A stretch of 32,633 nucleotides of DNA from Scytalidium lignicola (lineage: Eukaryota; Ascomycota; Leotiomycetes), in assembly GCA_002812745.2 (NCBI GenBank), contig NCSJ02000432.1:1-32633 (forward strand), in the 5' to 3' direction. Position numbers and translations under genes: made by a program. The notes beneath the pieces were generated by a model that worked only from the letters and a program-made list of their open reading frames with translations, did no database searches and was not told the origin of the DNA. Positions 10,160 to 19,598 of the stretch are shown piece by piece; the stretch's first letter is position 1, and each line of letters starts with the position of its first letter.

Positions 10160-12004
10160 ATGATATCGATATCAATGTTTGCTGTTGGGTTGGTATCTGC
10201 GTCTATTATCTACGTAAGTTAAAAGAGAATTGCTCAAAAGGATTTATTACCAAGTTGTTCGTCCATTTACTCAGATCGACACAGGTATTTTTCATCTTCG
10301 CGTATAGGCTATACTTCCACCCTCTCGCAGCCTATCCTGGTCCGACTCTTGCAAAAATCACAGTCCTCTATTCTGTATATCACTCTTGGAAAGGGGATTT
10401 CCATATTGACATTTATAAATGTCATCAAAANTATGGTTGTATATCATGCCTTGATCATATAAACGACGCTTATGTAGACCTTTTGAACAGGAAACGTCGT
10501 TCGATATGCCCCAAATAAACTCGTTTTCAATTCGGTCGAAGGTTTAAAAGGTTGGAATTTCACAACCCATATGAAGTTGCTTGTGTTAGTAGTTCTAATG
10601 TGAGCTAATTCTTGTTTCCGTAGACGTCTATGGATATAAGAGCAATGTCAGGAAAGGGCGTGCATATAACGCGATGGTCCACCAAGCCCGCAATATCCTT
10701 ACTCTAAGAGATCCAAAGCTGCATGCACCACGAAGACTCAGGCATTTTCTGAAGCAAACCTACGAGCCATGCAACCCATCATTCTCTCCAGTATACAGAA
10801 TCTATGCAAAGTGCTAAATAGAGAATGCAATCTTTCAGAAAACACGACTAAGGAGAATAATGTATCTCAATGGTCTAGCTGCCAGGACATGTCTCAATGG
10901 TGTAAGAGCAACAGAAGGATATCTCAAGCAATGTCCGAGTCTAACTAACTTCTCAAGGTGATTATTTGAGTTTCGACATTATGTCTCAAACTGTATTCAG
11001 TGGAGATTATAACCTGATCGGGACCCCTGAAAATCGTGGGATAATGAAAGCCATTGAAGAATCAAACGTCCGAGTGGGTGTATTGACTCAAGCACCCGGC
11101 TTGCGCAGATTCGGAATTGACCAATATCTTTTTAAACAGTCCATTATTGCAAGAAGCGTATTCTTGAAGTTTGCTAAAAGAATGATTGGAGATAGATTAA
11201 AAAAGATGGCAGATAAGAATTTCGCCACAAAGGATATTTTCTCCTTCATGTCTAAAGTGAAGGATTCAACAGCAACATTATCTGTTAAAGAGCTAAGTGC
11301 AGAAAGTATCACCTTGATCGTTGCCGGTAAGCAGATGAAATATTCTACGCAATTAACTCATCCGTTGTTAAACTGCTTCAGGTTCTGATACATCCTCCAC
11401 AACCATGGCGGGACTCTTCTACTATCTCAGTCGACACCCAAAGTCTTATGCACGTGTAGCAGATGAAGTACGAAAGACATTCAACAGCATTGAAGATATC
11501 AAAACAGGTCCCCTTCTCAACTCCTGCGTATACTTGCGGGCATGCATTGACGAGTCAATGCGAATGTCTCCATCGGTCGTGACTGTGCTCTGGCGAGAGG
11601 TGCTGGAAGGTGGAGCGAAGATAGATGGAAAATTGATTCCAGCTGGTGTCGACGTTGGAACTAGTGTCTATAGCATCCATCATAATCACAAGTACTTTCC
11701 AGATCCGTTCCAATTTCGTCCTGAGCGTTGGCTTCCAGACGAAAATCCCTTGGGTGCTTCTGGTGTCGAGCTTGCCCGTGCTGCACACAACCCTTTCTCC
11801 TTCGGTCCTCGGAGCTGTATTGGGAAAGGAATGGCATTACATGAGATCTTACTTACCATTCCTATGATTCTGTGGCAGTTTGATTTCGAGGCTGTAGATA
11901 GCCCTGGCATGGTTAAAGGATCATCTCCTGAGGAGTTTGTTCTAGGCGATCATATATCAAGTAGCAAGGGCGAGGTTGGAGTCCGCTTTCGCATCCGGAG
12001 ATAA
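10160..12004 (+). CDS. Cytochrome P450 monooxygenase, six exons, one frameshift
   Basis: The exons are 10160-10213, 10285-10435, 10491-10550, 10624-10901, 10958-11326 and 11382-12004, with introns of 55-73 nt. About 511 residues are expected if one missing base is allowed. An N-terminal membrane anchor spans residues 7-29, followed by [11 protein letters not shown]. The I-helix AGSDTSST begins at 304, ESMR (the ExxR motif) is at 362-365, PERW at 418-421, and the haem loop [10 protein letters not shown] has its Cys at about 450. Exon 4 changes frame near 10735-10742: HAPRR is in one frame and [10 protein letters not shown] in the next, consistent with loss of one base. This is either recent decay or a read error. 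The protein would be an ER-bound oxygenase needing a reductase; the substrate is unknown. It converges with the argininosuccinate synthase 275 bp away. Confidence 0.85.
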
Positions 12005-12279
12005 TGAAGATATGTACGAAACGGTCAGGAATAGGCATCATAATTATATATTCATTAAGTCCTTTGCACCATGTTCTAGCAAATTTATTAAGCTACCTAG
12101 AAAATCTAAAAGACACTTGTATTGGGTGATAAAAGTAATAATAGTATATAGGGGATGCAGCTGATACAAGTTTTCCTGGAAACGAAGTCGCAAAAAGTAA
12201 CCGCTGTAGATTAAATAAGGCCATTCCTTGCTCAGCAATCCGTACCCAGCATGGACACAGCACTTTTCACGTGCGTGCT

Positions 12280-14684
12280 TTATGACTTGCTCAATCTTTG
12301 CCCCTCCTCGAACTTTTGCATTCCATACTTCTTGAGCCGGATGGCATTGATGTTGATGAATCCAGCTGCGTCATAAATAGTCAGCCAGTGAAGCCGTTTT
12401 CAAATAAGATTTGGGATTGGTATCAATTGCTAGCAGCAGACAAAGTAACGAGGTAGACAATTTGGAATTAAGAACATACTCGTATCTATAGGGTTGAAAT
12501 CAACTAGCGAGTCCATAGAGGCTTCCTCAGACGAGTAAAGCTTTTCAGTCTCAGAACTCCTACCAAGAACCGATACTGAGCCTTTATAGCAGCGTAATCG
12601 TACCTCTGCGTTCTAGTTAAGAACCAAGAGTTAATAGTCTGATTTAACATAGTAAAAGTGTTGTTGATACGGATAGGGCAAGAGGACATACCACTCGTCT
12701 TTGGCAAAAAACCAGGGAGTTTTCAATAAACTCACGTTCCGGTGAAAAACTGCATTTAGTTTAAGTAAATTAGGTATTTTCTTCCAAGTAGCTGGGAATT
12801 TGCACTACTTGGATCCGGAGAACTTACTAAAGCCCATTGTAAAGAAGTTCTGACCAGTTATGAGTTACAAACTGATCTCGAAGGGATCGGACTTTGCCGT
12901 CCATAACAAGACTTTCAGCATCTAAGTGTGCAAGTCTAAGGATAGTCATAGCTGGTGAATCATAGCACCCACGGCTCTTAACTCCTACGAAACGGTCCTA
13001 AATTATAGTTAGTAATGTATAGTAAATGTTATATTACCCTCATAAGAATGAACCTTCGACTAAGATACCAAATTAAAAAAAACTTGCAACATACTTCAAC
13101 AATATCGATCCTCCCAACACCAGCATTTTTGCCAATTTCGTTAAGAGTAGTAAAAATTTCAAGGCTGTCTGTATATTGCTTATTACCGACAGAGAGCTTA
13201 ACTGGCAAACCTTGCTTAAAGTTAATAGTAATGTCAATTGGCTCATCAGGCGCTCTCCGAGGATCAATAGTTCGAGTCCACATGTCATCTGGAGGAGACA
13301 TAGAAGGATCCTCTAGTATTCCAGCTTCATAACTGCAATGAGCGATATTATCATCCATGCTATATAATTTTCCTTGGGTGGATGCTACTGGAATCCCCGA
13401 AGCAGTAGCATAGGACAGCAAGTCAGTACGGCCTTGGAACCGATCATAAAACTGCGGGATTCTCCAAGGGGCAATAATTTGAATTTTCGGGTTAATAGCG
13501 AGAAACGCCAATTCTGAAAGTCGCCATTAGTAAAGAACAAGAGAGCAAAGAATAGTATTTTGACTAGCCAAATCTAACACCATCATTTCCTTTCCCCTGC
13601 ATTGAGAGGTTAGTTAACAGGTCATGGACGAAAAATATAATCGTGAGATTATAATTGGCATGACGAAGTCATTTGTTGGGTTAAAAGGCTTGACGTTATT
13701 CTCACCCGCTCAGAATACATGAAAGCAAATGGAAAGAAGTAGATATGCATAGAAATAAACACTTGTGTATAGTTGAGACTTGCACCTCATCTAGCATTAA
13801 AAATCAACAAGTTCGCTGTCAAAAATTCAGGCCGTGAGCCTGGAGTAATCCCATGAACACTACTCCACCGAAGAACAGTTGAAGCAATAATGTTGGCAGA
13901 ACTTTCCACTAACTGTACTAGCATCGACCTGCTCCACTTGGAAGGACATGCTAACTGCACTAGGTGGAGCAGAAGTTCAAGGTGACTTGTCATTGCCAAA
14001 ATTGTATGGCCCATTATAGGTGAAAGAGAAAGAAGAAAAGTATTGCTTTGCAAGCTTATTGATAACATCCTAAATATACTGACCGTACAACCATGCCCGC
14101 AAAAATCACCTTTTGATATAGAGTTAGTCTGGTATCAGTAATTCAGGAGATGTGATGTTTACAGCCTTCTTCTTCAGCGACCCGCATCTGTGCACGAGCA
14201 ATGACCGGACGGGCCAAACTTGTTCCTAGAAAACAATAAAGCAATCAGCACAAGCTTCACTGACCGACCAAGGGTTATAGCAACAGTACCAAGCAAACTA
14301 GACGAGTGTCAGTATCAGTGTAAAACAGGTTTTTAAGGAAGATTTGGTGGATTGAGACGTACTATCGTCCTTGATATTGTGCATTGCATTGGATTGCACG
14401 AAAACAAAGCTGCTCAACGAACTCGCGGCGCAAGTCTACGATAATCATCTTCGAGGCACCAATCTTCATTGCCTTGGCGTGGACTTCCTCCCAGTCCTCC
14501 TCCTGACCTACATTAGCAAGGAAGCAGACCACTTCATAGCCCTCATCTAGAAGCCAGCGCAAAATGCAACTAGTGTCGAGACCACCTATCATAGTATTAG
14601 TCAGAATTTCCATGCGGATGAGGTGGTTGGGCAAGATAGACCAGAATAAGCTAAACAAACTTTCCCTTTCCCCTTTGGAGACAT
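12280..14684 (-). CDS. ARG1: Argininosuccinate synthase, 11 exons including an 8-nt micro-exon
   Basis: Minus-strand exons: 14684-14642, 14585-14363, 14297-14290, 14225-14163, 14109-14084, 13596-13569, 13513-13095, 12997-12828, 12749-12692, 12612-12480 and 12365-12280. They total 1257 nt (418 residues), full length for the family, with no stop or frameshift. The ATP-binding loop AYSGGLDTS is at residues 12-20, YLLGTSLARPVIA at 89-101, HGCTGKGND at 118-126, HCSYEAGILEDP in exon 7 and GFININAIRLKKYG near the end. The enzyme joins citrulline and aspartate in the arginine pathway or urea cycle. Oddities are SHG changed to GHG and NDQVRF to NDGVRF, a 487-nt fifth intron against 53-114 nt for the others, and a GC-AG sixth intron. 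It could be the housekeeping copy or a diverged paralog. Confidence 0.92.
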
Positions 14685-14854
14685 GGTAGTTCGAGATTGA
14701 GGAGAGTAGCAGTGGGTTTACTCCTATACTCTGAAATTGATATGTTCACTAGATTGGTTACACTCCGTAATGGTGGCAGAGGTGAATTGGGTAGTCTGAA
14801 GCAGGTGGAAAATAACCAGTTGTGAGGGGGAATTCTGTACGCGCTTTGTACCAG

Positions 14855-14861
14855 TGACTCA
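14855..14861. promoter_or_regulatory. Gcn4/CPC1-type site upstream of argininosuccinate synthase
   Basis: A perfect TGACTCA lies 171 nt upstream of the synthase ATG at 14684. This is the consensus for the fungal cross-pathway regulators Gcn4/CPC1, which induce amino-acid biosynthesis genes under starvation. A TCACGTGA (bHLH-type) element also lies farther upstream, at about 14908. The match is seen; function is inferred. Confidence 0.55.
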
Positions 14862-14955
14862 GTAAATGCCCTAAAAAGTTGAAAAGTATTTTGCATGTGA
14901 TTTTTTTCACGTGATTAGATTGTGACAAGATGAAGCAGCTCCCGTGATCAACTCT

Positions 14956-15066
14956 TAATCGTCAGCCTGAGGCCAGCATTGTCTGACTTTTTAAAAGTCG
15001 CATTCGCTCCTAATCGTCAGCCTGAGGCCAGCATTGTCTGACNTTTTTAAAAGTCGCATTCGCTCC
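14956..15066. repeat. Tandem duplication of a 55-bp unit
   Basis: Two consecutive copies (14956-15010 and 15011-15066) begin TAATCGTCAGCCTGAGG and end GCATTCGCTCC. They are identical apart from an N and an adjacent T-run uncertainty at 15043. Each unit contains the near-palindrome GACTTTTTAAAAGTC. The duplication lies between the promoter of the synthase gene and the end of transposon B. Confidence 0.85.
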
Positions 15067-15068
15067 TA

Positions 15069-17010
15069 GTCAGTGGAAGCGAGTGTGACAGGTAAGCGAG
15101 TGTGACACTTTATTCAATTTCTATGGCACACACACCAAAATTAAATACAACCCACCATCAAACCTATAGAACATAGTAATCCTCTTCGTCTGAAATACTT
15201 GAATTCAATGAGCATTCAGATTCGCTTGAAGTGCCACTGTAGCCGAATTCTCCTTCAATATCCAAACGCAAAAAGTCCTCCTCCTCTGATTCCTCCATTT
15301 CCTGTCCTGGTTGTTGCTCTTGTTCCTGTAGCTCTGGTTTTGCAAAGCTTGTCCTAATAGGGTAGTTAATAGGCGTTTGAGGTATGCTGTAAAGTGGAGG
15401 TTCCCTTGAATTAATTATAGGTATAACTAAAGGTTTCTGTTCAATTGGCTCCTTGCCAGGCTCTATGAAGGGTGGTGGAGTATACTCCTTGTACAGCTCA
15501 GATACACCCATTACTCCACGAGGAAGCTGTTTAATTGCCTTTTTTCTCTGGGACTCCTTCTTATGCTATGCTACCTATGCAGCCTTTTAAGCCTTCTTCT
15601 CCTTATTGGCTATTTGACATAGCATTCTGGCCTCCTTATTTGCCTCCTTTTCAGCTGCTTTCCACTCTTTCTCTTGCTTGAGATTTTGGGTATATTCAGC
15701 TGTTAGTTCTCCTTCCTTTTGGAGTCTCTTCTTGCTGGATGGCTTTCTGGATATGAACTGTTCAATCCTTTGGTAAGCAAGATCCTGTTCTACTGTAGCC
15801 AAATAACCTTCATCTAATACTCTCTGAACATCTTGTTAAAAGGAATCAAACTTGCGTTAGGAAGAGAAGCTAAGCAAGTTTATAACCTTAGGCCTTAGCT
15901 TGTCAAGTTGATATTGAACTTGTCGAATTGTTTAAGGTGTTCCAAGCTTTGGCAAATCAAGTAACTTTTCCTTTTGTTCCTTCTTTATATATTTAGCTAT
16001 AAACTTGAAAACAAGTATTCTTTTAACAGGCTACATGCTTACTTTGTGCTAAGTATGTTGAACAGTAGATTTAGCAAAGGTTTTCTCTTGAATTGAATAT
16101 AAATCACCAAAAAAGGAATTTAAAGTATACTCAAAATCAAGTAATTCTATAATACTTTGAATTACCTTGTTATACTAATACTTATAAGGTTGAAAGATCC
16201 TTACATCTAAAGGTTGTATACAGTAGGTTAAATGTAAAGGGAACAGGAATAGAATCATATGATTTGCTCAAGCTAATTTGACGAATTCAAGTGTTATATA
16301 ACTATTATGGTTATCCATTAAAAGGAGCTTTTATAGTTAATCTAGTCCTGCTTAAGTATGCTTAATAAAATGCTCTATAAAGTGTATACCTAGTATATTA
16401 GAAGTATAACTATTCTCTGATAACAGGACTAGCTCTTTACAAGTTAAACCTCCTGGCCTATACCATGAATCTATATAATATTTACCCTTAACTATGATTG
16501 TAAGAGGAATAAAGGTTATTCCATTAGCTGTTATAGTCTTAATTATAATAATTGAACGTTGATTCTCAAGGCTTAAGGAGTAGAGCTCTTGAACTTCAGT
16601 AAGAATTAATACCTGAACTCCTTTAGGATATTTAATTCTAAAGCTAATTTTGTCAAAATTATAGAAATCCTACTTTTGAATATCATACTTTTTGAAGGTT
16701 ATTTTATATTTGCAAAACCATTCTAAAACATCACCTTTATCTTAAGCTATAATCCTGATTTTAGCAATTGGTTTGATTACAATTGTATATAAGCCAGGTT
16801 ATTGTTTATATCATTTTCTAAACCAGTTGTAAGAAGGTAAGGTTAATTCATAAGCTCTCCGAAGGTTGCAAATAACTCTAAATATAATATCCTTTGTAGG
16901 TAATTGACGATTTTCAAGGTATGAGTGAATAAAAGTATGAATAACTTGTTCCTGAGAAGGAGTCAAGATCTTGTTTTGACTTTTATAAGGTTTATAACTG
17001 TTGGTAGAAT
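15069..17010 (-). mobile_element. Element B: pogo/Fot1-type transposon, N-terminally truncated and RIP-mutated
   Basis: Minus-strand coding in one continuous frame, broken only by stops, shows a pogo DDE transposase. YNFDKISF (family FDET) lies near 16655, GKYYIDSWYRPGG near 16450-16500, and LLMDNHNSYITLEF with CIQPLDVRIFQPYK near 16181-16330. The C-terminal part has two intact stretches, one basic and coiled-coil-like (15802-15587) and one acidic, Pro-rich (15511-15164). The C-terminal end of the element carries a 14-bp direct repeat, AAGCGAGTGTGACA, at 15077-15090 and 15094-15107, 17 bp apart. The opposite TIR and the N-terminal helix-turn-helix are missing; homology stops near 17010. The left boundary after TA at 15067-15068 is inferred. 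Confidence 0.75.
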
Positions 17011-17066
17011 AGTGGTTACGTACACGTGATATTCACGTGCCCCTGTAAGCTAGTCCCGATTAGGTA

Positions 17067-17105
17067 GTGGGAACGAGCGAAGCTCCTACAGCTTCGCCCT
17101 CCCAC
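17067..17105. other. Hairpin-forming sequence between elements B and C
   Basis: An 8-bp perfect inverted repeat, GCGAAGCT/AGCTTCGC (17077-17084 and 17090-17097), has a 5-base loop. It is flanked by an outer 6-bp pair, GTGGGA/TCCCAC (17067-17072 and 17100-17105). The GC-rich block 17011-17130 around it belongs to neither transposon. A separate inverted repeat with CACGTGA/TCACGTG arms around TAT lies near 17020-17040. No function is evident. Confidence 0.5.
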
Positions 17106-17132
17106 CCCTATTCGTACAACAACCATGGAATA

Positions 17133-17185
17133 ACGTAATTCCCTGTTAGCCGGACCACCCCCATAGCCGGACCACTTCCCCACCA
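17133..17185 (+). repeat. Left TIR of element C
   Basis: It begins ACGTAATTCCCTGTTAGCC and is a perfect 53-bp match to the reverse complement of the right end. The internal repeats TAGCCGGACCAC are at 17147-17158 and 17164-17175. Confidence 0.93.
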
Positions 17186-17248
17186 AATCATCAATTTCAT
17201 CAACACCATCAATTTCAATTAATTATTTTTCAACCAAAACACGCTCTA

Positions 17249-18910
17249 ATGACTAAAATGCCACCTGCAGAACAAGAAGGAAGGATCCTTCTTGCTATAA
17301 ACGCGATTAAAACAAAGCAAATTACGTCTGTTCGAAAAGCAGCACGCGTTTTTGATGTTCCTCGTGGAACATTAAATGCACGACTCTGTAGAAGGGTTCA
17401 AATGGGGACTACATACACTAAACGCTTCAGAATGACAAAGCTTGAGGAGGAATCGTTAGTATAATGGGTCCTTTCTATGGGGAAACGAGGAATGCCTCTC
17501 AGACCTTCAGGAGTACAAGCAATGGCCAATACCTTGGTTTCTGAACGTGGTGAAGTTACTCCTCCTCTACCTGTAGGCAAAAATTGGCTTACAGCCTTTT
17601 TGTACTGTTATCCTGAGCTCAAAATGAAATATATTCACAAATACAATTATAAACGAGCTAAATACGAAGATCCAAAGGTTATCTGTGAATGGTTCAATAG
17701 ATTCTTGGAGGTCAAAGGACAATATAGTATCTTAGATGAAGATATCTACAATTTCGATAAAACGGGCTTTGCAATGGGTATTATTGCTATTACTAAAGTT
17801 GTTATATCTTCTGACACCTTTGGTAAACCTCCATTAATACAACCAGGAAATCGTGAATAGGTCATTGTGGTTGAATCAGTTAATGCTTCTGAATGGATTT
17901 TACTACCCTTGATCATATTCAAAGGTAAGCACTATCAACTAGGATTATATGACTAATCTCTAAATTAGAGATATGAATGAAGTCCAAATGAATGGACTAA
18001 TGACTGAATTGGACTTGAATGACTTCAGAACACCTTTAATCTATTCATAAAAGATAAAACCAAAGGCCAATATTGCATGCTTATCCTTGACGGTTATAGT
18101 AGTTATGTAGCTCCTGAATTTGATCGATATTGCACTCAAAACAATATTATTCCACTATGCATGCTTCCTCATTCATTTTATATCTTTCAACTACTTGATG
18201 TTACTTGTTTTGTAATGTTGAAATGTAATTATGGTGTTGTAATTAAAGCCAAAGTGCAGGGTAAAATTCAGCACATTGATAAGAGAGATTTTCTGAATGC
18301 CTATTAAAGTATACGTCAGCAAACCTTTAAATCAGAGACTATTCACAATGGATTTATAGTTACTGGATTAATTCCTTATAATCCAGAACATGTTATGGCT
18401 AAATTAACCCTTCAGATTGAAGATAAAACTCTTATACCTCCGAGAAGTGCTTATAGCAACTATGCAACTCAATAGGTTCCAGAAACCCTTTATAACTTTA
18501 TTCAATTGCAATTGCAATCTCAGACCATTCAACGATTAGTCAAGGAGTAATATAGCCTTACAACTCCTACTAAAACAGTATTTAATCAATTGGTCAAAGG
18601 ATGTGAATTGGCTATGCATCATGTTGTATTTTTAGCAAAAGAAGTGGAGGAATTAAGAGCTGCAAATGCTTTAATTCAACAAAAATTGGGTAGATCTAGG
18701 AAGCTATTAGTTCATACTGGCTCCTTAACAGTACAGGAAGCTCAAAAGATTGTTGAATCAAGAGCAATTGCTCAGGAAGTGGTGGAGGTGGCAAATCCAG
18801 AGGTTATAACACAAACCTTGCCAACACCACAGCGACGGCCACCCAAGTGCTCAGGGTGTGGAAGTACAGAGCATAAGATAAACAAATGCCCTGATTTAGC
18901 TAGCAATTAG
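17249..18910 (+). pseudogene. Pogo/Fot1-type DDE transposase with zinc knuckle, inactivated by stops
   Basis: A single reading frame of 554 codons is interrupted only by stop codons. It starts with a psq-type helix-turn-helix (AARVFDVPRGTLNARL). A CENP-B-like region follows, then the DDE domain with YNFDKTGFAMG (about 17750-17780), LILDGYSSY (about 18080) and PHSFYIFQLLDV (about 18170; family PHSSHLLQPLDV). A coiled-coil region with VEELRAANALIQQKL follows, and a C-terminal CCHC zinc knuckle, CSGCGSTEHKINKC. Stops replace Gln or Trp codons, and the catalytic Glu of FDET is Lys (GAA to AAA), all fitting RIP. No frameshift was found, so the copy was lost by point mutation only. Confidence 0.88.
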
Positions 18911-18964
18911 ATATATCGCAATATAATTGTTTTGTGGTTGAATATTTGGTGTTGAATGCTCAAG

Positions 18965-19017
18965 TGGTGGGGAAGTGGTCCGGCTATGGGGGTGGTCCGG
19001 CTAACAGGGAATTACGT
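18965..19017 (-). repeat. Right TIR of element C
   Basis: This is the mirror copy of 17133-17185, ending CAGGGAATTACGT and followed by the TA target duplicate. Confidence 0.93.
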
Positions 19018-19019
19018 TA

Positions 19020-19598
19020 GTGTCAGAGAGTATGGTGCTTATGTAATAGCACAACCAATCACAGCTCAGGGAGCTTACGGTCGGTTACGGTTGAAGGATT
19101 TTCACACACACCCCTATGTACTGTACATCATCAAGACTAGCAGCCAATCGAGTCTCTGTACTATACAAGATATATGCGTAGTAGCCTATTCCCTGCGCCA
19201 TAACCTCTGACAGGTAGTTAGGGTTACGTAAATGGACGACTGCATAAGTTAGTGTGTTTACTACTATCTACCCGCGGCGGATGTCGCGCCGCGGCGAAGT
19301 TTTGCCCCCCTGATAGATCGCTACTACACGTATCTACAGAATTCCAATTTTGAGATTTGGCGATTCTCTTTCACTCTACAGCTCAGTCACCCGCGGCCAT
19401 CATGTTCACTATTTGGGAAAGAGATGCCGAGTGCATTAATTCTTGTGCCGTGGGCCAAGTGAGGTGTAGAGTGTAGAGTGTGTATGAAAGGCATTGTGGT
19501 CAAAGCACATAATAAACTTTCAGTGTGCTATTTTATCGCCCTTGAGGTACTTCGATCATCTTTACAAAGATAGCTTAATTGTTAGGAAATAATTAAAA
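19020..19598. other. Intergenic promoter region of the DUF1479 gene
   Basis: No gene is seen. The right half is GC-richer and holds an 8-bp GC-only inverted repeat (19272-19294), another CCGCGG near 19392 and a CCAAT motif near 19056. It presumably contains the promoter of the gene starting at 19599. Confidence 0.45.
19272..19294. promoter_or_regulatory. CCGCGGCG/CGCCGCGG inverted repeat upstream of the DUF1479 gene
   Basis: Perfect 8-bp arms flank a 7-base spacer (GATGTCG) and contain several CGG/CCG triplets, the half-site type bound by Zn2Cys6 proteins. One such factor is encoded nearby (21577-23744). The palindrome is seen; binding is inferred. Confidence 0.35.

Larger units (their letters stand above)
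17133..19017 (+). mobile_element. Element C: pogo/Fot1-type transposon with perfect 53-bp TIRs
   Basis: The 1885-bp element has TIRs at 17133-17185 and 18965-19017 that are identical over 53 bp, and it is flanked by TA on both sides (17131-17132, 19018-19019). Each TIR carries TAGCCGGACCAC twice with a 17-bp period. One decayed transposase gene lies between (17249-18910). The perfect ends and TA duplication show a complete insertion. It sits between argininosuccinate synthase and the DUF1479 gene and, with element B, adds about 4 kb of repeats to the island. Confidence 0.92.

Noticed and set aside
9870..10175. Short open frames on both strands just upstream of the P450
   Set aside because: They overlap each other, resemble nothing and probably lie in the P450 promoter and leader.
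13015..13332. A plus-strand 105-codon frame
   Set aside because: It is the antisense shadow of synthase exon 7 and its intron.
13787..14068. A 93-codon open frame inside the argininosuccinate synthase locus
   Set aside because: It lies within the 487-nt intron. Family alignment needs HGCT and GKGND to be contiguous, so it is not an exon.
14651..14896. An 81-codon frame upstream of the synthase start
   Set aside because: It is out of frame with exon 1 and covers promoter sequence including the TGACTCA site.
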